This document shows positions 36,561 to 48,074 of a stretch of 64,000 bases of DNA, one piece after another. This DNA comes from Trametopsis cervina (Eukaryota; Basidiomycota; Agaricomycetes; Polyporales; Irpicaceae), in NCBI GenBank assembly GCA_022385755.1, contig MU278376.1, forward strand, positions 14,220-78,219, written 5' to 3'. How positions within the stretch are numbered: position 1 is the first letter of the stretch; each line of letters starts with the position of its first letter. The position numbers were made by a program, and so were the translations under genes. The notes under the pieces are model-generated. The model was given only the letters and a program-made list of their open reading frames with translations. It did not search any database and was not told where the DNA came from.

Positions 36561-38047
36561 TCAAACTTCATCGTATTGCTTCATCGTCTCCTCTACCATG
36601 TCCATGTCAAATGAGATCTCGCCATAACTTGAATCCGCATCCGGCGGGGGAGAAGGAGTTCTGGACCCAGGCTGCCACTGTTTGTAATCCGCCGAATGTC
36701 GCGTTTCCGCGTCGCTTGACGCTACAGTCGGATGAGTGTATACACTCCCAGAGCTGGTGTGGAGCTCTGTAGAGCAGGACGAAGTAGAGGACGTTTGTGA
36801 ACTGCCGGCCGGATGCCTGACAAAGGGAGTCTTGAACCCACGCTGCTTAGTAGGTAGGCTCTGTGAAGAAGGCAACATTGCAGTTGTGCCGATACTCGCA
36901 TGTGCGTTTGTACGACGCATACCCAGTGGAGGCGGAAGACGAGTAGACTGAGAACCGACCGGCGCCGACGAACGGCCCATGAGTACCTTGCTATGAGGAT
37001 CATGCGGGGGTGGAGTAGCGTTCGAAGGACCTCCGGTGGCTCGCGTATGGCAAAGAGACTGGCGATGACTTGACGGTATGAGGTCTGGAGGTGGTCGCAT
37101 GGCTGTAGGACCTCGCATCGTGAGCGAATCTGGGCGAACGGCGTGCACAGCGGGTGCGACCAAAGCTTTGGTGTTCTTGATAGATGCTTCGTGACTGGTT
37201 AGGGATACGTGGTCAGGTGGCTTCATAGACAAGGTCGTCCTATGGAACCCGGCGGCGTCGATTGCTCCTTGCCGCGTACTATTGGACAAACCCTGCGCTG
37301 CCTTGGATTCGAAGGAGACCCACTCCGTATCCTCCAAACGGTCGCTGAGGTGGGACCGAGCAGATATATTCGTGCTGTCCAGTAATTCTTCGCTCAAATG
37401 TCGCGATAGCGGCTGTCTCTTTCGACACTCTGTACGATGCTCTTGCTGCGCCGACCTTGTTCGTGTCAATAATCGCTTCTTCTGTTGCTCCTTTCCCTGC
37501 TTCTTTTCCCTCTCCAAATGATGCCTTGTTTCTTTATTCATGGTCCCAATAACGTTGAGGAATAGGCTTCTGATCTGAGGTAAGGCTTCGTTTCTCGAGC
37601 TTGGATCCTCTTCCGTTGTGTCATTGTCGTGTACCCTCCGGCCACGAGTGGTGGCGCCCAGCTTTCGGCGACTCGAAGATGTGCTGGCCGTACCTAACGT
37701 CAAAGTTGAGGACAGGGGCATTGGATGCTCCATGGTGATAGAGGAGCTGTTTTCAAGGCTAGAAAAAGACGTTCTGGAAGACGCGAGACCGGAGTCTGTG
37801 ACAGCGAGCGGTCAATGTTGAGCTAGAGCCACAAAGAACAGGTCGACGTACGAGAACGGCCTGAAGTCATCGTTTCCTGTCGCAGATTATCCAGCGCCTG
37901 ACAATGCGTCTGTGACGACTCCCATCGTACAACATCCATCCTCGGAGCCAGCTCGTGCATAGATCCAGATGATAGCCAGTCCAGTGTAGATTGTGAAGGC
38001 GCAGGTGCTTGGAACGCGTCATACATCTCAACTTCCTCCATATCCAT
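36561..38047 (-). CDS. Basic, Ser/Thr/Pro-rich protein of unknown function
   Basis: Two exons can be read. 38047-37857 starts MDMEEVEMYDAFQAPAP. After an intron (about 37856-37798, joining SGRS|HSGLASS) a long exon runs to the stop at 36561. About 470 residues are predicted, largely low-complexity. The middle has a charged segment (KETRHHLEREKKQGKEQQKK, about 37530-37470) that could form a short coil. The C-terminus is acidic and ordered-looking (YGEISFDMDMVEETMKQYDE). No domain is recognised. The long exon without stops and the good splice join argue that it is a gene; a regulatory or scaffold role is only a guess. Confidence 0.65.
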
Positions 38048-38686
38048 ATACCAAACGATGCCACTACAACGCTTTCGGACGGCCCTTAGTGAGAAGCACC
38101 TAGCACAGTAGAAACCACTCTGATATTGTATGGTCAGCATCTGTGTAGGACTGGAGAGAAGCTAACGTACTTCGACAATTACGCGAAGAGGCCGCAGTAA
38201 GTTCCGCCTTGCAGGAGGACAGGGTAGTAGGGGTATACAGGCTGTTGTAACAGATCTACTGAGTGAGAAGACAAGACGTGTCGCGTAAATGACCCCGGAG
38301 GCGGATAAGAGAAGCTGAAGCAAGGCAGCAAGTCGAAGGCCAGAGGGAAAAGGTATCACGTCTCGATCATGTGACCTTGACGCGACGCGACACGCAGCAG
38401 CCTACTATAGCACAAAGAGCCTATACCAATTCCTTAGAATCGCCGTCCGCGTATGTGGGATTTGAGTAGTTGCTCCCACCCCAAAGTCGCGATAGAAAGA
38501 TCTACCTACCTCGTATAATGCACATCATACACAACGTATTACAGTATACTAATATTATATAGTCAAGCGCCGTCTGGAAAATACAGGATAGTCATTACTG
38601 TATAGCTTTAGCAAGGCGAGACAACAACAACAAGCAAAATCTGCGAATACTTCTCGGGATTCGCCACTGAAAAGCTTCAAGAAAGC
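38048..38686. other. Intergenic, upstream of the 36.6-38.0 kb gene
   Basis: About 640 bp between two minus-strand genes. The stretch around 38500-38570 is AT-rich (ttacagtatactaatattatatagtc). No repeat or gene was recognised. Confidence 0.4.
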
Positions 38687-39279
38687 TTAGGCTGCGTTAT
38701 GCTGTGAGCCGTGCGTAACAAATAACATGTGAATCATCCCACCTTCAAAGTAATCAGCGGCGAGTAGTCTACAGGGGCATGAAATGTGAACTCAGGGTAT
38801 CTGAAGGATGAAGCTACGCACAGTTCAAGCACTATCTCAGGGGGTATGCGTTCACTGAAGTCAGGTATATCCTCCTTAGGGGGGACGTTCTCATACGTGG
38901 TCTTGTATTGCAGATATTCACAGAGTTTCTCGACCACAACCGCACTTTCGTGTACAGAGATGAGCCATTGTCCCCCTGTAATATACAGGAACTTACCGCT
39001 CTTGGACTGGGCATGTATTTGCAGCGGCTTCCGCAAAATTCCCTACACGGCAGTGTGAGCTAGCGCGAGGCATAGACGATTCTAGACCGACCTTCAGTGC
39101 TTAGCATGCTCTTCAACGTGCCACTTGCCAAGGCGACCTTCCTCCTGAGGAGGAAGCTATGTCCATCGCTGCTCACAAGACGAACCCAATCATCGTTTGA
39201 GGCCGAGTCCTTGCTATTCGTCTAGAGAAAACAGAGTTAAGCTGGCCACGTCTTGCAGTCTTCCGATACTCACCGCCAT
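38687..39279 (-). CDS. ELC1: Elongin C (Skp1-fold adaptor of cullin E3 ligases)
   Basis: Elongin C links substrate receptors to cullins and is part of the elongin complex that ubiquitylates stalled RNA polymerase II. The first exon is only ATG GCG (39279-39274). After an intron the second exon gives [20 protein letters not shown] and [21 protein letters not shown] short exon gives [14 protein letters not shown]. After an intron ending at about 38952 comes [20 protein letters not shown], then PEFSERI-like text ([16 protein letters not shown]). A last intron (about 38825-38776) leads to [10 protein letters not shown], matching the usual C-terminal LLxAADYL end. The frame then continues [16 protein letters not shown] to TAA 38687-38689. 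Elongin C normally stops right after that helix, so the last about 16 residues are either an extension or a missed small intron. Confidence 0.88.
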
Positions 39280-39594
39280 AATGTGCAAAAGCAACCGAGA
39301 TGAGGATGCGGTACTAGCAGTACAGTACTGTATGTACTTTGGTTTGAAGGCGGGTTGTAGACGCCGGCCTTGCGGCGTGATGGGAAATCTAGATCTGATC
39401 GCCCCTGTACATATGCTATAGCAGCAGCTTGAAGTGCGGGCTGTCTGCCTTATAATTACCTTGAACAGGGCTCAAGCTTGGCCGTCAGTTCCCCCGTCCC
39501 CTATTGCCATAGGCCCTCCTTCCCAATCCATCCACTCTCATCACTTAACTGCGGCCTGCGGCTTACGACCACTGAGCACGAGTCGTCGAACAGT
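39280..39594. promoter_or_regulatory. Divergent promoter region, elongin C / RING protein
   Basis: This 315-bp spacer lies between two ubiquitin-system genes transcribed away from each other. No distinct TATA box was seen; several C-rich stretches occur around 39485-39540. Confidence 0.35.
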
Positions 39595-42500
39595 ATGTCC
39601 GCAACCGACTCGGAGCCTGCCTCAGTGGCTGGGGATAGTGGCATGTTATCAAACACCTGCAAGAGATCATACGACCAGTTGGATACTGGGGATGGTCCCG
39701 CCACAGGGGAGTCCTCGTCTATGTCCTCGCCCGCAGGCGGTAGCGACAGACACAAACGAGCCCGCAGTCACTCTCACTCTGAGGATGGAGCCAGTCGTGC
39801 GATAGCCGAAGCCTCTATGCGAACAAGTCCGAGTGCGTGTATCTGTTTCGCCTTTGCGCCTTGTTTGTTTGACAAGGTGCTTTCGTACGCAGACAGACTC
39901 TCCACAACCCTTGAGCAATTGTCCTCCATGCCCGGCCCCTCTGGTATACACACGGGTGATGTTTTACCAGAAGGCACAGAGACACAATACGATCTCTCTC
40001 TCGAAAGATTCAGTCATTTTGACGACCAGATGGAACCTTCCAGGCGTACACCAGAAGTCACAGAACTCCAGTCAACGCTGTTGGATGTATCTGCTCCTAT
40101 ACAAGACGAAGAAGAACCTGCAGAGACTGCGGAAGACCTCTTCGCTGCAAATATGTCGCCGGATGAAGATACGACCTCTCTTTCTCCAGCCTCCCCAAGG
40201 GATGTTCTTGATACCAGACCACCTTTCCCTAACAATGAAGATCCCAGCCGTGATTCCAGTGCTACTGTGGAACCCCACTTCGATGAAGAGCTCCGAGTCG
40301 CCGAGCAACCCAACTATTTACCTACGGTCGATAACACTCTTGAGCGGGCGATATTGAGACAGCTGTATGTGGACCAGTCTCCGGCGTGGCTGCGACGTTC
40401 CAACATACCGACTCCATCGGGAGATACCTCGCAGGATGGTTCACCTTCGCTGGTGAGCGGATTTTCGTCGAACACTGGGCAGCGGTACCCTCATCGTGGC
40501 CCCAACGCTCCACGGCCTCGACTTCCTTCACTGATCGAAAGAGGTCATGGCTCTGACTCACTGAGCTCTCCGCCCTTGCCATTGACCGAGCATGACGAGC
40601 CTTACAGGCGGGCTCCGAGTCCTCTAACTGGCGTCGCGCTCACGGAAAGAGAGAGGGATATTTTCAGGCGGCGTAGGGTCGAGGAAATGCGTAGACGGGT
40701 GCAGGACCAAAGGCGGGAGCGTATCGCTCGGAGTACAGCAAGCGCTGAGCAGTTTATTCAGAGGTACCAGCATCGCGAGAACCCGTCTTCTGCTCCTCGC
40801 GCTAGGAGTGTGGATCCTGATAGAACAACACCTGGTTCAAGCTCTGCGATATTCGAAGGCTCGGGCACCCTGAACGGGGCTTATCTTCCCACTGGCAGGT
40901 CATCTCGCGGTTTCAGGAGTACCACGCCTGAATTCTATCCACCACTCGCATCGGTACCTCGCGAAAGGCCAATGCGTTCCCTCGTTGAACCAGCTTCACA
41001 TGTAACTGGCGTGCCCGTAATCACCTCCAATCCTGAACGAAGGGCGGGATCTTCGGCATACGATCAAGCAGATGAGAGAAGACGCTCCTTGTTAATGGGA
41101 TGGGTGATGAATAGCCCGGAGGTCAGAAGTTCGCGTCCTTCATCAAGGCGTGCTTTACAGACCAGCAGTGCGAGACCTGCTGGGTCAACTCTCGAAGGGC
41201 GGGGTAGCAGAAATACATCGCCTTCACATATTGCCCCGCTGGCGTCGCCGTCACAATCTCCCACGGAGGTATCCCAATCCAACCGCGCCGGCGAACAACC
41301 TACTACGAGTAGGGCTGTTCACTCACGTCCGCCACCGTGGATGCTCGCATCTTCTTCGTCTACAGAACGCTCCCATGAACGGCCGTTACCATTGCCAAAT
41401 GCAACTAGTGGCGCAGACCCTCCAGCCCTCTCATTGGATACATCTGCCGCAACACTCCCACCTGTATCAGGCCCACATATACCTGCGATTGCATCTCCAC
41501 TTCGGCAGGTTTACGTTGCTCCGTCTCAATCACCCTCGAGACGTGCATTTGCGTCGCGCGAGGGAGTGAGCTCCTCGAACACAAATTATACCCATATTGC
41601 ATCTCACGTACAAGCATTATCGCCACTGCTGACCAGACTAGCCGCATCCAGCCATGCTTCCGAGGGGGTCAGAGATGCTGCTGTCCGACTTATCACGTCA
41701 GGGCAAGCCCTCCTTCGCGCAATGAATACTTCAGCCCGAGGTCCTGGCTCCATCGAATCTCCATCGGTCACTACAGCATTATCTAGCAATAGTACACAGG
41801 AAGAGAACGCAGGCAGCCGTTGTGGGTGGGCTCATTAAGATGTCGCTTAACTGCTGACCATATGCATTATTGCACAGCTGCCATATCTTCCGGTCATGCT
41901 ACTGCTAGCAGTGCGGCGGTAGCATCCGAGATTTCTTCCTTGACAGAACGTCTGAATGAGCTGACAGAAGGGACTGTCTATCGGCGTGAAATGATTGCTG
42001 GTACGTTCAATCTTCTGACTCTTGCTACATAGCCACTGACCGGCTCTCACAGATCAGAACTTGAGACAACGCTCATCTGGGTCACCACTCATGAGGGCAC
42101 GGCCATCTCAGCGGCCGCCTACTGGACCCACGGCAACATGGCATTCTGATTTTGATACCACAGCACCCAGCAACACCTCGCTATCGCGTCTACCCATTAC
42201 AGGCCACACTGATGATCGAACTCAGAGCCTCATGCCTTACCTTAGCCAATTAGAGGAGGTACCACCTTGGGTAGAACCCTCCTTCGCGCATGACGAAGAG
42301 TTTCATGGGAGAACGTCTAGCGATAGGTGGACGCAAGCCAGGCAGCGTAGAAGAGAGTTGCAAGACGCCTTGCTTGTTGAAGAAAGCAGGATCTTTCGCG
42401 CAGCACAAGGTACGGCCACGAGTCATCCCCCACCACGATTTGATATGCGGCTCGATTTCGAGATGGACGTCGATAGTGAAGACGAAGTCGAGATTATGTT

Positions 42501-44266
42501 TGCCTTAGGCCAAGAATCCGTTGGCCCCGTTGGAGATGACGACAGAGATGTGGCCACGTCGCGCAATACCAGTCCCGCTGTAGCATCGCTGGTCACAAGT
42601 GGGACAAATAGCTCCGCCTCTGCCACTGCACTTCGTTCATCAAGTCCACGCAATGGTAATCCCTCGCGAAACAGTCAAACCGAATCCTCTGGCTCGCGCC
42701 AATCTGTTCCTGTCGCTGCCCCGCATCAAGTCATTGATCTCAATGCGTACCACGATGGCCCATTCCGAGGAGCCCTCGCACGGGCGGTGCAGGTCAGTAG
42801 ACAGAACGAGAGCAGACGTCGACAACCCCGACCATCCGCTACCCCTGCGTCTTCCAGTGACCCCCGATCCGCCAATTACGTCGGAGGGTCTGCAAGGACG
42901 GAAACACTGGAGGAGCGTGCAGCACGGGTACTGTTCAACGGCGAATCCGACAGAATCCGGAATCCTCCACCACACGCTCCATCTAGCCCCATGCCAAGGA
43001 GTACTCGTGCAATGTCGATAACAACTTCTGCAGCCTCCGCTTCCCTGCGTCGCTTGACAGACATGTTCAGCGATTTGGACGCCGATGAATCGCGGATACG
43101 AGAGCTGGAGGGCGAGTTGCACCGACTGGATTCAATGCGCTCATGGGTCGAGGCTCAACCTAACCGTCATCCATCTGCTCAATCCACGACTATGAGGACA
43201 AACACAGACGGCGCGGGCCGAGAGGGTTTACCTAATATTCTAAGGATGAACTCTCGTAGTGACCTCCCCACTGCGGCCGTAGATGCAGAAAACTCCGAAC
43301 ATCTGGTTGGACAGGTGGCTCGTCACAGTAGACTACCTCGAGTGAGTGGTGAGGTGGCTTCACGAGAACACTGACCCTAAATTTGGTTGAGGAGTTCCAG
43401 GACTTGCAAGAACGATGGTTCTTCGACGCTTTCCGTCGCCACCATCCGCGAGGTGTTCCGCAGGACATCATGAGCAGGCTCGAAAGCGGCACCTATAGCG
43501 AATGGTCGACCCCTGAGACAGAAACACAGTGTCCCATATGCTTTGAAGATGTAAATTTATCTCTTATGTTTGAGTATACCGTGCTGATCACTTCACCAGT
43601 ATGGCCCATCAGACCCCGTCCTCCGACTTCCAAAATGCAAGCACTGGTTTCACAAACCTTGTATCGAGGTAAGTTGTGGAACACTTGAGGTTGACATGCC
43701 TGATGAAACGAGACTAGGAATGGTTCAAATCTGCGTCCACTTGTCCCATTTGCCGTGATCGCATAAGCGATACTGGCTCATCCGCAAGATACAGACGTGC
43801 TATCCCTGCACCTGCGCGGCGGGACTCTTGGCCTCCCATCAACCCATTCCTGCCTGCGCGTTCACCATCCACAGCTAATAACGCTTCCTTGCCTCGTATG
43901 CCCAGAAACCAGCCAAGCAGGAACCCGCGAGTCACTGCATGGCGTGAGGGACAACGTCGACTGGAGGGTCCAGATGGTGATAGCCGATTTGGCGAGTTGT
44001 TCCCGGACTATGACCTTCTGTTCAGTCCAGTAAATTTCCCCTCAAGTGGGCCACCTTCCACTCCCGGGACGTCGGCCAACGCGGGTGTTAACCTTCCTCG
44101 GGGACCCACCGCCGTACCCACAGTTAATCGTAACCAGGATCACACGCAAGGGAATGTCGCTCAAGCACAACACGCCGAGCAGGCGAATAGCAACCCTGAA
44201 CAGCCTCCGCGGTGGGGGCCTAGGCCTGATTGGTGGGTAGAGCACGACAGGGATCTATGGCGCTGA
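39595..44266 (+). CDS. Large RING-H2 finger protein (putative E3 ubiquitin ligase)
   Basis: This is a protein of about 1,450 residues, mostly low-complexity Ser/Pro/Arg-rich sequence with a C-terminal RING-H2. The ATG at 39595 (MSATDSEPASVAGDSG) is preferred to an upstream in-frame ATG at 39478 because family-like acidic/Ser text starts there. KRSYDQLD and HKRARSHSHS (about 39660-39780) look like a nuclear targeting region. Introns lie at about 39832-39890, 41820-41870, 41999-42052 and 43340-43390, and within the RING. The RING reads CPICFED (about 43530), CKHWFHKPCIEEWFKS (about 43640-43725) and CPICRD (about 43745), split by introns at about 43551-43600 and 43668-43718. All eight ligands are visible. 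The tail ends GPRPDWWVEHDRDLWR. The substrate is unknown. Confidence 0.85.
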
Positions 44267-45486
44267 ATTCATGAAGCCTTGGTGGTAGTGGTCCCTCATC
44301 ACAATAATGTATACTGTATGGATCTGTAGAGTATGTGCTACTGGAGCGTCCTTTCGACTCAAGAAACCTGAATAGCATAAGATACACTAGCAGCTGCACC
44401 CCCTGCAACTATATCACTACGATGAGTGACTACTTGCAAGAACTACACCTGACGACCGCCCCATCCGAACAGAACTATACGACGACCACTTTTACTAATG
44501 GGAGCACTGCGCTCCATGGGGGCGAATATTCGTCCGTTGTGCTGAACGCTGACCGGATTACCTGCAACGCTTAGGATGTTGTTACAGTATACAGTAATGG
44601 GAGCAACTCTGCCCTAGAGGCCTCATCTCCGGCATCAGCAGGAAACATTCTATTCCGTTGACCTTGGCGGGTCAAACACCTCCTGCCGCTATCTAGAGGA
44701 AGTCGCCCTGAGTCACCAGGAGATAGAAAGAGAGCGAACACATCTGCATACACTGCTTAAGAGAACTCGCAATACATGTGCGCGGTTAGCCTACAGAATC
44801 ATCTTGAAGATACCATTGATGACGAAGGACTGTCGTGTGGGTAATAGCGCAAAGCACTGTAGACGAGCGTACTGCGAGATCTGTCAACCAACGAACCCCG
44901 TCCGATGTGGGTTTGGAACGAGAGGAGTGCACAGCGGGTGTATTGGCTTGGCTACGCAACCATCCTGCTTCATTCGGTTGTGCTTGCACGCCCGTCTACC
45001 ATCTGGGCACAATGTTGATATCGGTGGCGTATTATGATTCGGTATCATTGTAGAGTGACATAGGAACGTTCGGCTTCAGGCTAGGCGGGAGATGATGCAT
45101 GTCTTACCTGCGTTTGGCAGTGTGGACACGGTTCCGTACACCAGACGTATGGTATGCTCACCGAGATTGTACCTTGGTGGCACATAGTTCGAATACATCT
45201 GTTTGGCAAATGTCAGATTATAGGAAGTAAATGTTCGTACTGTCGATAACTCTCCCCGTAGCCAGCCGACGGTAATAGGAGGAAATGAGCCCCGCTGCGC
45301 GGGACCTATGTATGCATGATTGAGCATGGTTATGTCATACATGAATCCCCATAAACGTGTTTGGTCGTGGAAACGCAAGGTCGCCGCCATTACAAGCTTC
45401 CCAGCCAAGAGAAATACGACATCCGCGTCGTGTATCATACACCGGCTCTCGACATCCCGTCTATCCACTGCGTGCAAACATGTCGT
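44267..45486. other. Intergenic, 1.2 kb
   Basis: Convergent 3' space between the RING gene and eL38. Short open frames (44335-44574 plus; 45477-45076 minus) have no recognisable content. No repeat or RNA gene was seen. Confidence 0.4.
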
Positions 45487-45948
45487 TTACTTCTTTTTGG
45501 GGATAGCCTTCACGTCGGTGACACGGAGACCTTCATAAAGTATTATTCACAAAGATAGGGCACGGATAGATCTGAGAACGTACCAGGGGGCAGGCTTTGT
45601 CTCAGCTTCTCAGCCTTCTCTGAGTCGTCGAGGGAAAGGGTGTAGAGGTAGCGGTGGCACCTGACCTTGAACTTGGTCTTGGTCTGGCCGCTCGACGACC
45701 GTGTCTTCTTTATCCGCGCCTCTGTAAGGATGTGACCAGGAGCATCGACAGAGCAGCCAGGAGAGGAATCCGGAACGGGTGAGTTGAAAAGAGCTACAGA
45801 TAGGGTGACCCAGCCTTTACGCACCGGAAGCATCCTTCCTGGTTGCAATCTCGAGGAAAGTCTTGATGTCACGGAGTTCTTTCGGCTGAGAGGGATACAG
45901 CGATTCAGTCTGGCATTTGCAGCAGCAATAATTCGTGGAACTCACCAT
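45487..45948 (-). CDS. RPL38: 60S ribosomal protein eL38
   Basis: eL38 is a small protein of the large ribosomal subunit. The first exon is only the start codon (45948-45946), followed at once by an intron. Exon 2 gives [20 protein letters not shown] (about 45892-45832). Exon 3 (about 45722-45587) has [12 protein letters not shown] and [20 protein letters not shown], which is the core of eL38, then [11 protein letters not shown]. The last exon, after an intron ending near 45530, gives [13 protein letters not shown] and a TAA at 45487-45489. About 80 residues are expected and nothing is missing. An intron directly after the ATG is common in fungal ribosomal protein genes. Confidence 0.93.
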
Positions 45949-46394
45949 GGCGGATTTTCGTGTGTCTTGAGGAGGGCCTACCAAGTTTTGATCGCTGCTG
46001 GATTGCGCGGCAATGGGCGGTGGCTGAAAACCTTATTCTGAAACTATACACCCTCGGCAAATGCCGCGCTTCACCCAATAGGCTATTGTTCCGATCACTT
46101 CTAGTACTTGGCTCAACATCTCCCTGTGACGCGTTGTCTCATATCGTGGTCGATGCACGGCTTCGATATCCCATCGTATTCGGTCACAATGGTACAATAG
46201 ACAGCACGTCGTTCGCACGACTATCGGGGAGAAGTACCGAGGTGGATATGTTTAATAATATCCAGCTTTGACATAAGCGAACGGGCCACAGTAGTAAGCA
46301 ACAGGATTCGCTTCTTATAAAAACTGCAGTCTAGCACAGCTGTCATACGTACTCAAACAACCCCGTATACATCGGTTTGCCATATACTGCTTTC
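45949..46394. promoter_or_regulatory. Divergent promoter region, RPL38 / reductase
   Basis: About 445 bp between two start codons. A cttataaaaactg TATA-like element at about 46315-46327 lies about 70 bp upstream of the reductase start. Confidence 0.45.
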
Positions 46395-47591
46395 ATGCCC
46401 TCTCTGCACTCAGGAAAGATCCTGCTATCTGGTGCGAATGGATATCTCGCAGTAGAGATCACGAAACAGCTGCTGGAACAAGGGTTCTCTGTCCGTGGTA
46501 CTGTGCGAACGCAGAAGAGCGTTCCATACCTGCAGCAACTGTTCAAACCTTACGGGGACAGATACGAACTGGTCACCGTGCCAGATATTACCGCAGTACG
46601 TACCATCGCTCCGTGTGGCCTTGAGATCAGTACAGCAACTGACTTATGACAGGACGGCGCATTCGATGAAGCGGTCAAAGGTGTTAGCGGGGTGATCCAC
46701 GCCGCCAGCCCATTTCGCCTCGACACAGGAGACCCCAGCGAGATTATCGATCCGACCGTGAAGGGAACCACAAGCATCCTCTTCAGTGTGCTCAATTACG
46801 GGACGCAGGTCTTGCGCTTCGTTTTGCTTTCGTCCATCGCAGCGATTGTCGATCCGCACCCTGGGCCGATCGTGTTCGATGACAATAATTGGAGCACCGC
46901 CTGTATCACTAATTGCAGGGAAAAGGGCAGAGATGCGTCTCAGATGGACAAGTATGCCGCAGCCAAAACGCTGGCTGAGCGGGCTCTCTGGGAGTTCGGC
47001 ACCCAACACAAAGATAACATGCAATTTGATCTGGTCGCCCTCAACCCAGTCATGGTCTATGGACCTTTCGACCATGAGGTGGCGAAGCCAGAGGATCTCA
47101 ACGCGTCGCTGAAGAATTGGTACACAACTGTCGTGAAGGGAGCTGCAAGCAAGGAGGATCTTACCAACGGGTGTGTAGACTGATCAATGTACACCACCTT
47201 CTGAGTAATAATGTGGCTGGCGCAGGTTTCTGTGGGTCGACGTACGGGACGTCGCGGCTGCGCATATCCTAGCGCTTCAAAAAGAAGAAGCTGGTGGAGG
47301 GAGATTTGGTATACATGCAGGGCCTTACAAATGGCAGGAGTTCGGTGAATGCCGTTGAACAGTCCCTGATACTTGTTTCTTCTCGCTGACAAGAATTGTT
47401 CAGTTAATTTGGCACGCGAGTTGGAACCCGCCCTGCCTGCCGGAAACACCGATTTCGACTCCACGAACGTTTCGTACCCCATCGACTTTGATGCCTCTGG
47501 ATCGAAGAATGTTCTGGGTTTGAAGTATAAGGATAAAAGAGAAATGGTCAAAGACGCGCTTGTAGCCTTCAAGAAGAAGGGGTGGCTGTAG
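46395..47591 (+). CDS. NAD(P)-dependent extended-SDR reductase (Gre2/dihydroflavonol-reductase-like)
   Basis: These cytosolic enzymes reduce aldehydes and ketones (methylglyoxal, isovaleraldehyde and others). The start at 46395 (MPSLHSGKILLSGANGYLAV) carries the nucleotide-binding GxxGYLA loop. VRGTVRTQKS (about 46490) is the NADPH-type Arg region, and GVIHAASPF (about 46692) follows. The catalytic pair is in DKYAAAKTLAER (Tyr-x3-Lys, about 46950-46985). NPVMVYGPF (about 47045) and FLWVDVRDVAAAHILALQ (about 47226-47280) complete the pattern. Introns lie at about 46592-46652, 47171-47225 and 47348-47402. The last exon ends KDALVAFKKKGWL at 47591. About 340 residues, full length for the family. 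An in-frame ATG at 46377 is also possible. Confidence 0.87.
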
Positions 47592-48074
47592 GCAATATCG
47601 AAAGCTAGAAGCCATGAGATGTAGTCTCCGGTCGGTCCACGCATGTACAGTAGTCAATCGCGAAACTGATGTATAAATATCCAAGTATTTGAAAGATGCA
47701 GCTCAACACGATGCCACCAGTCTGATCCAGTGTTCCAGGCTATGTTTTCGCCAACTCATGACAACATATGCGGTTGCAATCCCACGATGTATGGCTAATT
47801 GAATCACGATCTCACCACACCGAGTCCACCACGATGACTTTAGCATCCCTCCTGCCCGTTCGGACCGGCACACGGGCCGCCTTTCGATGCAGATGCAGAT
47901 GCAGAAGTTCGAGCTGTTGACGTCGTTGCTTCACCGCCAACGGCCGGCGCGTCCTGGTCTTCTGCTCATTCACCTGCCTCATTCACCTGACCTTTGAAGC
48001 TGTTTACCGCGCTCGTCAAGACACTGCAGTAGCTATAAAAGAGACAATATGTTTGAGCACATACATCAGACAAC
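47592..48074. other. Intergenic, upstream of the GH43 gene
   Basis: This 480-bp spacer includes a small imperfect repeat, gcagatgcagatgcagaag (about 47888-47905). A tataaaaga sequence at about 48034-48042 lies 35-40 bp before the GH43 start. No gene was recognised. Confidence 0.45.

Noticed and set aside
39478..39594. Upstream in-frame start for the RING protein
   Set aside because: The 39 extra residues are His/Pro-rich and look like untranslated leader; the ATG at 39595 opens the acidic/Ser-rich part more typical of the protein. Not fully excluded.
45076..45477. 133-codon minus-strand open frame downstream of RPL38
   Set aside because: No recognisable motif, no family resemblance and no clear splice partners; kept as intergenic.
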